From contig NZ_QAJR01000025.1 in NCBI RefSeq assembly GCF_003852545.1, positions 62,001-126,000 on the forward strand: a stretch of DNA of 64,000 nt. The letters are read 5' to 3'. Source of the DNA: Acidovorax sp. FJL06. Lineage in GTDB: Bacteria; Pseudomonadota; Gammaproteobacteria; Burkholderiales; Burkholderiaceae_C. Both the position numbers and the translations under genes were made by a program. Shown here one piece after another: positions 9,103-16,277 of this stretch; position 1 is the stretch's first letter; every line of letters starts with the position of its first letter. The notes beneath the pieces were generated by a model. The model saw nothing but the letters and a program-made list of their open reading frames with translations, did not search any database and was not told where the DNA came from.

Positions 9103-10844
9103 GCCGACAGCCCCTTGATCATGTCCAGAATGCGATCGGTGGTTTGCTTCAGCTCGGCATCAATCTCCGCCAGAGGGCGCGGCGGCTTGAAGACGTAGAA
9201 GTGCCGGTTGAACGGGATTTCGTAGCCCACCTTGGTCTTTTCTGGGTCGATCCAGGCGTCCGGGGCGTGGGGCAGCACCTCACGCTTGAAATACTCGCCC
9301 ACGTCTTCGGTGTAGGGAACGTTTTCGGTGTCGCGCAGCGCGCTATCGGGCTGAGGCTTGCCCTTTTGCTTACCCTTGATACCCAGCACTACGTTACCCG
9401 CTTCGTCGCGTAGCGGGCGCTCGACGGTGATGGAGTGGTAGCCAAAGGCTTCGTTGTCGAAGATGCGGCTGATGGGAGTGCCGTCGTCCTCTTTGGCCTC
9501 CACAAAGTTGCCAAACAGGCGGGTGATGCGCTCAATGTGAGCATCACTCAGTTCCTTGCGCTTGCTGCCCAGGCTTTTGCGCATCTTCTGCCACATGCCT
9601 GAGGCGTCGATCAGTTGCACCTTGCCCTTGCGCGCTGCTGGCTTGCGGTTGCTGATGATCCACACGTAAGTGCTGATGCCGGTGTTGTAGAACATGTCGG
9701 TAGGCAGGCCGACGATGGCCTCCAATAAGTCGTTCTCTAGCACGTAGCGGCGGATTTCAGATTCGCCCGAGCCCGCGCCGCCGGTGAAGAGCGGCGAGCC
9801 GTTGAGCACGATGCCGAAGCGGCTGCCGCCCTCAGCCGTCGGACGCATCTTGCTGAGCAGGTGCAGCAAAAACAGCATGGAGCCATCCGACACGCGGGGC
9901 AGGCCGGGACCGAAGCGGCCGTTGTACCCCTGTTGCTCGTGTTCTTTGCGCACTTCCTTTTCGACTTTCTTCCATTCCACGCCAAAGGGTGGGTTGGAGA
10001 GCATGTAGTCGAACTTCTTATGCCCATGGCCGTCGTCGCTGAGCGTGTTGCCAAAGGCGATGTTGGCCACGTCCTGGCCCTTGATCAGCATGTCGGCCTT
10101 GCAGATGGCGTAGGACTCGGGGTTGAGCTCCTGGCCAAACACGGTGAGTCGTGCCCGCGGGTTGTGCTCGGCCAGGTATTCGCCCGCCACGCTCAGCATG
10201 CCGCCGGTGCCAGCTGTGGGATCGTAGATGGTGCGCACCACGCCGGGCTTGCTCAGGATGTCGTCGTCCTCAATGAAGATGAGGTTGACCATGAGCCTGA
10301 TGACCTCGCGCGGAGTGAAGTGCTCCCCGGCGGTTTCGTTGCTGATTTCGGCGAACTTGCGGATCAGCTCCTCGAACACCAGGCCCATTTGCATGTTGCT
10401 GACTACCTCGGGGTGCAGGTCAATCTGGGTGAACTTCTCTGTGACCTGATACAGCAGACCAGCTTTGGCCAACCGCTCAACCTGAGCCTGAAATTCGAAG
10501 CGCTCGAACACATCACGCACAGCGGGCGAAAAGCCTTGCACGTAAGTGAACAGGTTGTGCGCAATGTTGTCAGGATCTCCCAGCAACTTGGGCAGATCCA
10601 GCGGGCTCTGGTTGTAGAAGCTCTGCTTTGACTTGCGCAACAAGAAGGGCTCGGGATTGATGCCCTGCACCTCTTTTTCTGCCAGCTCCGACAAGACGGC
10701 TGCCTTGGTGGGCTCCAGCACGCAGTCGAGGCGCCTCAAAACGGTGAACGGAAGGATGACTTTCCCGTAGTCGGACTGTTTGTAGTCTCCACGGAGGAGG
10801 TCGGCGACCGACCAGATGAAGGCGGAGAGGGATTGTTGGTTCAT
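9099..10844 (-). CDS. hsdM: Type I restriction-modification N6-adenine methylase (HsdM)
   Basis: The modification subunit, which transfers a methyl group from SAM to adenine in the hemimethylated target and protects host DNA. The 581 residues show an HsdM N-terminal helical domain ([19 protein letters not shown] onward). The SAM-binding motif is DPTAGTGG (208-215) and the catalytic motif NPPF begins at residue 284. The C-terminal region is rich in basic and helical segments. It is the first gene of the operon, so the promoter should lie in the AT-rich stretch upstream (10845-11280). The start is preceded only by a weak ribosome binding site, which may keep expression low. Confidence 0.95.
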   Translation of the reverse strand: MNQQSLSAFIWSVADLLRGDYKQSDYGKVILPFTVLRRLDCVLEPTKAAVLSELAEKEVQGINPEPFLLRKSKQSFYNQSPLDLPKLLGDPDNIAHNLFTYVQGFSPAVRDVFERFEFQAQVERLAKAGLLYQVTEKFTQIDLHPEVVSNMQMGLVFEELIRKFAEISNETAGEHFTPREVIRLMVNLIFIEDDDILSKPGVVRTIYDPTAGTGGMLSVAGEYLAEHNPRARLTVFGQELNPESYAICKADMLIKGQDVANIAFGNTLSDDGHGHKKFDYMLSNPPFGVEWKKVEKEVRKEHEQQGYNGRFGPGLPRVSDGSMLFLLHLLSKMRPTAEGGSRFGIVLNGSPLFTGGAGSGESEIRRYVLENDLLEAIVGLPTDMFYNTGISTYVWIISNRKPAARKGKVQLIDASGMWQKMRKSLGSKRKELSDAHIERITRLFGNFVEAKEDDGTPISRIFDNEAFGYHSITVERPLRDEAGNVVLGIKGKQKGKPQPDSALRDTENVPYTEDVGEYFKREVLPHAPDAWIDPEKTKVGYEIPFNRHFYVFKPPRPLAEIDAELKQTTDRILDMIKGLSA

Positions 10845-11280
10845 GCGCTCAGGAAACTGACATTTGCTTACTGGGTGCAGTATGCCTCACGGACTTCATC
10901 TGACATGCAGGCGCTCTGCTGATGGGACGCCTAGATTCAAGAAAATAGTGGGGCTAGGGAATATTGCAGCGCTACCTTTATGTTCCGCAAGGGGGGGCTT
11001 GATTTCATATTTCTATTCATACGTAACTTTGTATATTTATTGCAATCTTGAATACAAGGTTGCATATGAGATTTGATCTCAGATGCCTTGGGTATGCCTG
11101 CGACTGATTTTGCGATTAATATAGGTTATTAATACAATTAAATTGAGTATGTCCGCTTTAAACCTTGGTCATTGTGAGATGGAGTATCCCGTGTGGTCAT
11201 CTCATTTTGACTGTGAGTAAACATCTTTGTATATCATGTGATTGCAAATGGTTGCAGTCGTATTCATGCGAGGTGTTTTC
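10845..11280. other. AT-rich divergent intergenic region
   Basis: This 436-bp stretch separates the leftward hsd operon from the rightward Rep gene. It is far more AT-rich than the rest of the window, mainly from 11000 to 11160. It must hold the promoters for both directions. An imperfect inverted repeat (CAATCTTG/CAAGGTTG) lies near 11041-11060. I see no convincing gene in it; short open frames here have no RBS and no recognisable product. Confidence 0.5.
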
Positions 11281-11877
11281 ATGTCTAAAGTTAAAAAAGC
11301 AAGTGGAAGAAACTTGGAGAGCGTTACTAAATACTGCCGAGAGTTGCAGGATGAATATTCAAAGCTTCTAGCGGTGAGGATTGATCTGGGCTATAACAAG
11401 GAGCATGGCAGCGAGTGTAGCTTGGAGAAGATAAAAAAAGATGTCAAACATATGCTCGACAATCGCAGAGGAAATCATTCGTTGTTTCGGGACCAGGTCG
11501 GCTATATATTCAAGTTCGAAGACGCGAAAGAAAAAGGTCCCCATGCACATGTGCTGTTACTTTTTAATGGGCAAAAGGTATGTAAGGATGCTCACCTCGG
11601 AGATCAGATAGGCAAATATTGGAATGAAAAGATTACCGACGGGAATGGCGTTTTTCACAACTGTAACCGTGACAAAGGTCGCTACGAGCAATGTGGCATC
11701 GGCATGATTGATCATTCAGACTTTGCCAAGCGTGCAGCTCTCGAAGAAAAGGTCATTGGCTATATGCTGAAAGACGAGCAGAGCATCGACGGTATCAAGC
11801 AATCTGGGCGTGAAAAGTCTGTGACTAAAGGAGTGTGTATCAAAAAAAAGAGTAGCGCCGGACGTCCGCGCAACTAG
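11281..11877 (+). CDS. Inovirus Gp2/YfjJ-like replication protein (HUH type)
   Basis: 198 residues when started at ATG 11281, which has a GAGGTG ribosome binding site 5 bases upstream; upstream in-frame starts lack one. The protein matches the YagK/YfjJ C-terminal family, also called inovirus Gp2, which contains rolling-circle replication initiators of filamentous phages and related satellites. The HUH metal motif is P87-H88-A89-H90 in a beta strand, and a candidate nicking tyrosine lies in Y161-M-L-K164 (YxxK). The first 60 residues are helical. It stands alone between the hsd operon and a non-coding hairpin cluster. Codon use is clearly more AT-rich than in the chromosomal core, consistent with horizontal transfer. 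Confidence 0.75.
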   Translation: MSKVKKASGRNLESVTKYCRELQDEYSKLLAVRIDLGYNKEHGSECSLEKIKKDVKHMLDNRRGNHSLFRDQVGYIFKFEDAKEKGPHAHVLLLFNGQKVCKDAHLGDQIGKYWNEKITDGNGVFHNCNRDKGRYEQCGIGMIDHSDFAKRAALEEKVIGYMLKDEQSIDGIKQSGREKSVTKGVCIKKKSSAGRPRN

Positions 11878-11888
11878 AGGCTCAAGCA

Positions 11889-12015
11889 ACAACACCCAGT
11901 CGAAGCCTTTGCAGGGTAACGCCTGGGTGTTCTTCGACTCAATCAAGAGTGTTTGAGTGAGAGCGAGGGTGGAACCCCTCGGATGTGGCTATTTCCGCTA
12001 AAAATAGTGGAAATT
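11889..12015. other. Hairpin cluster behind the Rep-like gene, possible replication origin
   Basis: Three inverted-repeat sets lie in 126 bp. First, AACACCCAG (11891-11899) pairs with CTGGGTGTT (11923-11931), while AGTCGAAG (11898-11905) pairs with CTTCGACT (11932-11939), so the two stems interlock. Second, CGAGGG (11964-11969) pairs with CCCTCG (11976-11981). Third, ATTTCCGCT (11991-11999) pairs with AGTGGAAAT (12006-12014) with one mismatch. Such structure next to an HUH Rep gene suggests an origin for nicking or for single-strand conversion. The structure is visible; the role is inferred. The first hairpin could also act as a terminator, although it lacks a T-run. Confidence 0.4.
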
Positions 12016-12086
12016 AGCGCTGGTAGCGGGCTGTAAGTTTTGGATTTTAGACAATTGATTGGAGTCGGTCAGCGCTGATCTGAGCG

Positions 12087-12119
12087 TGAAAAATGATCAC
12101 CCTGGAAAAGCCAGAGTGA
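12087..12119 (-). terminator. Terminator of the yfjI-like gene
   Basis: Read on the minus strand, a 9-bp stem with one mismatch (12097-12105 with 12111-12119) is followed by a short T-rich tail including five T residues (12089-12093). It lies about 40 bp after the stop codon of the leftward DUF3987 gene. Confidence 0.6.
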
Positions 12120-12156
12120 CCATCAAGTTAATTGAAACTATCTGAGTTGTGGCCTA

Positions 12157-13575
12157 TTAATAGTTCGGATTGAAGGGGATAGCTGCCATCGAAGTCGCAT
12201 TGGCTGTGATGATAATTTTTTTGTTTATCTTCCAGATGGTTATTTTTCCATTTATCGCCAAAATTTCAATTAATAAATCTAGCTTTGCTTTGTTGCGCAA
12301 GCGATTCGGGCCATATTGTAGAATGTGTGTTTTGGGGACGTAATTCCATTGCTTTTCATATAGAATTGATCTAATCCACCTTTCAAGTTCTGCTAGGTCG
12401 TATTGTTGCTCGGTGACTGGGTCGGTTCTTCCTAAGAGCTGCAAAAACTGCCCGCCGTAGTAGTCAACGAGGTTGGCTGCATATTGCAATGTTTCGCTGG
12501 AAATTTCATCAGTCTCTTCATTGAGGAAGGCATGAAAAACTGCAGCGATTCTTGCAATATTTTCCGCAGCTTTGGACGCAAAGTCCTTTGCTCCGTGGTA
12601 GCTGCCGCCTGGTAGTGTGCTAGATTCGTAGCTGTTAGCAATATCATTCCAAAGCCACTGCGCTTGCGTTGAAAACCTCAATACCCTTGGTTCGCTCTTT
12701 TCCAGTAGTTCTTTGCACCGGTCGTAGAACCAGTTGATGTGCGTGTTATCTGCCGTGTGTCCATTCTCGAACCTATGGCCTTGTGTCGAGATCGGAGAGC
12801 ACAGCAGCACACGTGCAAAAAAGCCATTTCCAAGGGCCTGCACTCCATGTCTTGAAACAAAACGTTGGAATACGGTTGGCTGTGCCTGCAGTAAGCAGGT
12901 CAGGCTGGCGTCATGCAGCACAAAACTTCCGCTCGTTTTGCGATCCACGGGCCAATCTAAGCCACTCCAGAGTGCATTGAGAGCCCCCAATTGCCTTGCC
13001 ATAGGCCCGTCGCAAAACTGGGCAAACTCATCGTGTACCAACGCCGCAGAGTTGCCACACTCGGACAGGCCCGCGAGCAGCGCTTCAATGGTGGTGTCGG
13101 CATAGATCAGCTTGCGTGCAAAGCTAGGTTGCGGCTCGGTTTCGAGGAGCTCCCGAAGTTGTTTTTCCACATCACCTACCTGCGCTCCTTTGCTGATGGC
13201 CCGCTGCAAGGCATTGGAAAGCGCTTCCTTCTTTTCGCGCCAAAGCGCACGGTCTATCTTGTATTTAGCTACCGCTTGCATTGCCCCGTCTCCCCAGCGG
13301 CGCTGGATTTCCATAAAGGCCTTGAACAGCAGCTTCTGTACCGCACTTTTGCGCTCACCCGAGTCGCAAATGGTGATCAGAAACAGGCCGATAGGTCCAT
13401 CCAGCCCAGGCTTGCGTTGCACACGACATCGATGCTGAACTGAAAGCGCCGTCGCCGACAGCAGGACGCTGACGATCAACTCATAGGGAGCCTGGGTTGT
13501 CTGAGCGATCTCTTTGACCAGCAGGTCGAGTTCTCTAGGCAACACAGTCGGCAATGGTTGTGCTGGGACGTTCAT
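12157..13575 (-). CDS. YfjI family protein (DUF3987)
   Basis: A 472-residue protein of the YfjI/DUF3987 family, which occurs in P4-like satellites, prophages and genomic islands and is thought to be a helicase- or primase-associated replication ATPase. The P-loop-like motif DSGERKS is at residues 71-77, in the characteristic family context. Further family signatures are the DTTIEALLAGL segment near 180, LVHDEFAQF (a Walker B-like acidic pair) and the long C-terminal helical domain. The start overlaps the stop of the AlpA-type gene upstream (ATGA), a regulator-replication gene order common in satellites. The GC content is lower than in the core genes to the right of the tRNA. Confidence 0.8.
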   Translation of the reverse strand: MNVPAQPLPTVLPRELDLLVKEIAQTTQAPYELIVSVLLSATALSVQHRCRVQRKPGLDGPIGLFLITICDSGERKSAVQKLLFKAFMEIQRRWGDGAMQAVAKYKIDRALWREKKEALSNALQRAISKGAQVGDVEKQLRELLETEPQPSFARKLIYADTTIEALLAGLSECGNSAALVHDEFAQFCDGPMARQLGALNALWSGLDWPVDRKTSGSFVLHDASLTCLLQAQPTVFQRFVSRHGVQALGNGFFARVLLCSPISTQGHRFENGHTADNTHINWFYDRCKELLEKSEPRVLRFSTQAQWLWNDIANSYESSTLPGGSYHGAKDFASKAAENIARIAAVFHAFLNEETDEISSETLQYAANLVDYYGGQFLQLLGRTDPVTEQQYDLAELERWIRSILYEKQWNYVPKTHILQYGPNRLRNKAKLDLLIEILAINGKITIWKINKKIIITANATSMAAIPFNPNY

Positions 13576-13811
13576 TGGTCAGCCCTCCCGGTTGGTTGTG
13601 CACCGACTCTGCGGCTTTCAAGCCACGCTTGAAGGTCTGAAGCTAGCCACGCGACTGAGCGTGCGCCCAGGCGAACTTTGGCTGTGGTTGGGAAGGTTGG
13701 GTCAAAGCGGGGCGATTTGGGATTCTGGATGTCATAGAACGTGGCTCGTGACATTGCCAGGAACTTTGCCGCCTCTGGGCACTTGAGTGCCATTACAACT
13801 AGTCGATTCAT
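13572..13811 (-). CDS. AlpA-type excisionase/regulator
   Basis: 79 residues when started at ATG 13811, preceded by AAGGA 8 bases upstream; longer versions extend into a region without an RBS. It has the AlpA/MerR-like winged helix-turn-helix plan: a helix-turn-helix opening (CPEAAKFLAMSRATFY) and then RLGARSVAWLASDLQAWLE, the wing and last helix of this family. AlpA proteins activate or assist integrase expression in P4-like elements and cryptic prophages. Here it is coupled to the yfjI-like gene by a 4-bp overlap. No integrase gene is found between it and the tRNA, so its normal target may be lost or lie elsewhere. Confidence 0.75.
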   Translation of the reverse strand: MNRLVVMALKCPEAAKFLAMSRATFYDIQNPKSPRFDPTFPTTAKVRLGARSVAWLASDLQAWLESRRVGAQPTGRADQ

Positions 13812-14101
13812 CGAAGAAATCCTTCTTTCGAACATGTGACCGCTGCTTTGTCGCCCCAAGCGCCACAGCCGTCACGTACCTATCACGCGGTAATTCCAAG
13901 CCGCTCTTTGGCGACGAGGTGAGACGTCTGTAGGTGGGGCTTGCCTGAAGAACTGTCTGAACAGATCCAAGGCTCTCAGAGGCGCCGACTGCGATGCTCG
14001 TGTCTGACAGGACCATGGTGGTCGTGCCTTCACGCACAGTGCAGGGCTATCAGGTTTTGCTCGGTTGGGTCGCTGTGTGCGATGTCAACAAGCTTCAGAT
14101 G
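13812..14101. other. Non-coding stretch upstream of alpA
   Basis: This stretch holds the presumed promoter of the leftward alpA-yfjI pair. Short frames on both strands lack ribosome binding sites, and none resembles an integrase or other known protein. I see no further feature in it. Confidence 0.4.
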
Positions 14102-14269
14102 TGGCTGTAGTTCAGGGAGTTAACCCTGAACGAGCCAAAGACTTTTCTGTAACGCCACGTGAATTGCTCACACGGCTGATTGATATGGCTGCGATTTAGA
14201 GATTTACCCTGAACCAGCCGTAGATCTTTTTAGCAGAGCCGCTTGAATTGCTCAAGTGACTGATTGATA
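14102..14269. repeat. Two tandem copies of an 84-bp imperfect repeat
   Basis: Copy 1 is 14102-14185 and copy 2 is 14186-14269. Shared blocks sit at an offset of 83-84 bases: TGGCTG at the start, ACCCTGAAC in the middle, GAATTGCTCA and CTGATTGATA at the end. The copies differ in between, so they are old. Copy 1 contains a 22-bp palindrome (14110-14131). There is no reading frame through the repeats. They lie between the AlpA-type gene and tRNA-Ser, where an integration or replication control region would be expected. Confidence 0.7.
14110..14131. promoter_or_regulatory. 22-bp palindrome in the repeat, possible operator
   Basis: GTTCAGGG (14110-14117) and CCCTGAAC (14124-14131) form a perfect 8-bp inverted repeat around AGTTAA. 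The second repeat unit keeps the right arm but not the left. It could bind a dimeric regulator. It has no T-tail, so a terminator is less likely. Confidence 0.35.
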
Positions 14270-14533
14270 CGGTCAAGCCGGACCTGATCCATATCTAGGA
14301 CTTTTAATCACGAAGCGGATGGACCTCGTGAACTCAGTGTACCTGAGCTCCAAGCGATGCGCAATCACAATGTGATGCCGTTTGTCGTGTTGGTGGGGGC
14401 GCAAGGACCTTCGTGAGAGGCGGCTGCGTGCCATGCGGGAGTACCAGGGACGTCGCTGCCAAAGGGCCTGTTGTGATCCCAGGGCGTCTATTTCTATCCA
14501 CGCACAAAAGGTATACCAAATGGCATACAAAAC

Positions 14534-14557
14534 AAAAAAGCGCCCCGAGAGGCGCTT
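14534..14557 (-). terminator. Terminator of tRNA-Ser
   Basis: On the minus strand the stem AAGCGCC/GGCGCTT (14551-14557 with 14538-14544) has a 6-nt loop and leads into a run of six T residues (14534-14539). It lies 15 bp past the encoded CCA end of the tRNA. Confidence 0.75.
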
Positions 14558-14570
14558 GTTTGCTTGCTTA

Positions 14571-14661
<91 letters not shown>

Positions 14662-14671
14662 GAAGCCCTCG

Positions 14672-14677
14672 ATTATA
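14672..14677 (-). promoter_or_regulatory. -10 element of the tRNA-Ser promoter
   Basis: On the minus strand a perfect TATAAT lies 10 bases upstream of the tRNA 5' end. A -35 hexamer at normal spacing (about 14695-14700, CCAGAT) is weak. Confidence 0.5.
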
Positions 14678-14744
14678 GCCACAGGATTGGGTCGATCTGG
14701 GCACGGAGCGGGATTGGGACAAAAAAACTGGTGTGTACCTGTTT

Positions 14745-15671
14745 TCAGCCCGCTTTCTGCGACGCCTGCACCATTTTCATGGCCGAGCCGATCAGCGCTG
14801 ACACCTCGGTCATGTTGCTGGGCACGATGAGGGTGGTGGTGGCGTTGGTGGCGACTTGGCTGTAGGCGTCCACGGCCTTTACTGCCACCTTGAGCTGCAC
14901 GGCCTGCTCGCCGCCTGGCTGGCGGATGGCGGCGGCCACGCGTTCGATGGCCTGGGCATTGGCTTCGGCCACGGCCTTGATGGATTCGGCTTCGCCCTGG
15001 GCTTTGTTGATGACGGCCTGCTTTTCGCCTTCGGAGCGGGCAATGAAGGCCTCGCGCTCGCCGGTGGCGATGTTGATCTGCTCCTGGCGGCGGCCTTCGG
15101 AGGCAGCGATCAGTGCGCGCTTTTCGCGCTCGGCTGTGATCTGGGCCTGCATCGCGTGCAGGATTTCCTTGGGGGGCGTGAGGTCCTTGATCTCGTAGCG
15201 CAGCACCTTCACGCCCCAGTTCAGCGCGGCCTCGTCAATCGCTTGCACCACCTGGGCGTTGATGATGTCGCGCTCTTCGAAGGTCTTGTCCAGCTCCAGC
15301 TTGCCGATGACCGAGCGCAGCGAGGTCTGCGCCAGTTGCGTGACAGCCACGATGTAGTTGCTGGAGCCGTAGCTGGCGCGCATCGGGTCCGTCACCTGGA
15401 AGTACAAAATGCCGTCCACCTGCAACTGGGTGTTGTCGCGCGTGATGCAAATCTGGCTGGGCACGTCTAGCGGGATTTCCTTGAGGCTGTGTTTGTAGGC
15501 CACCTTGTCGAAGAAGGGAATGATGACCTTCAAACCCGGGCCCAGCGTGCCGTGGTACTTGCCGAGCCTTTCGACAACCCAGGCGTTTTGCTGGGGAACC
15601 TGTTTGAAGCTCCGGATCACGACGACAACGACCACTATGGCGATGGCGTATGCGATGTAAATGCCGTCCAT
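14745..15671 (-). CDS. SPFH/band 7 (stomatin-like, QmcA type) membrane protein
   Basis: A 308-residue inner-membrane protein. One N-terminal membrane segment (residues 4-20) is followed by the SPFH domain (about 22-190; signature VERLGKYHGTLGPGLKVIIPF). Then comes a long Ala/Glu-rich coiled coil (190-260) and an oligomerisation tail. Family members build ring-shaped scaffolds that organise membrane microdomains and protease access. It is encoded 33 bp after an NfeD gene, the canonical partner of stomatins, so the two form an operon. Residue pattern and length agree with QmcA/YbbK. Confidence 0.9.
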   Translation of the reverse strand: MDGIYIAYAIAIVVVVVVIRSFKQVPQQNAWVVERLGKYHGTLGPGLKVIIPFFDKVAYKHSLKEIPLDVPSQICITRDNTQLQVDGILYFQVTDPMRASYGSSNYIVAVTQLAQTSLRSVIGKLELDKTFEERDIINAQVVQAIDEAALNWGVKVLRYEIKDLTPPKEILHAMQAQITAEREKRALIAASEGRRQEQINIATGEREAFIARSEGEKQAVINKAQGEAESIKAVAEANAQAIERVAAAIRQPGGEQAVQLKVAVKAVDAYSQVATNATTTLIVPSNMTEVSALIGSAMKMVQASQKAG

Positions 15672-15704
15672 ATCAAGCCTTTCGGGAGAGATTGCTGAAG
15701 AGGG

Positions 15705-16130
15705 TTACAAAGGTTCTACCAGCAGGCGGTTGCCTACAAGTTCGACAACTTTGTGCATTCCGGTGGCAGGCGTCACTCCGGGGCGATGAATCGCGGTCCA
15801 GCTTGCGCCTCGGTATTTCACTTGGGTGGTGCCGTCGGAACCCCACTCGCTGATGAGAATGGTTTCCCCCACATCCAGGTTCACGCTGCGGTCGGCGCGG
15901 GCTGAGGGGTCTTCGGGGCGCTTCTTCTTGAAGTAGTACCAGCCCACCACGGCAACACCGCCAACCGCCGCAGCCGCCACGACTTGCATTGTTGCCGAGA
16001 GGCCCATGTGGGCGGCCAATGCTGCAGCAACCAGCCCCAGCGCCACCATCAGCAGATAAAACGTCCCGGTAAGCAGCTCCGCAACGACCACGGCCCCCGC
16101 TGCCAGCCACCAGATGGTGGATGCCTCCAT
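15705..16130 (-). CDS. NfeD family protein
   Basis: 141 residues from ATG 16130, which has an excellent AAGGAGG 8 bases upstream; a longer frame starts further up without an RBS. Three hydrophobic segments lie in residues 5-67. The C-terminal NfeD-type OB fold (about 78-141) is marked by the VGETILISEWGSDGTTQVKYRG pattern around residues 87-108. Short NfeD proteins partner with SPFH proteins and probably anchor or regulate the scaffold. It is the upstream gene of the pair. Confidence 0.88.
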   Translation of the reverse strand: MEASTIWWLAAGAVVVAELLTGTFYLLMVALGLVAAALAAHMGLSATMQVVAAAAVGGVAVVGWYYFKKKRPEDPSARADRSVNLDVGETILISEWGSDGTTQVKYRGASWTAIHRPGVTPATGMHKVVELVGNRLLVEPL

Positions 16131-16277
16131 GCTGAACCTCCTTGGGTCGGTTGTGTTTAGTGCACCACATTCTGGGTCAAAAGGGAGGCAGTTCAAAGGC
16201 GCGTCAACGTTATTCCTTACACTTCGCGCCTATTTCGTTTTTTGGCCGGGCAGGGCACGTTTGCACGGAGGCTGCGC

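Noticed and set aside
11165-11371. Small frame overlapping the Rep gene start
   Set aside because: No RBS, and it is in a different frame from the recognisable Rep protein.
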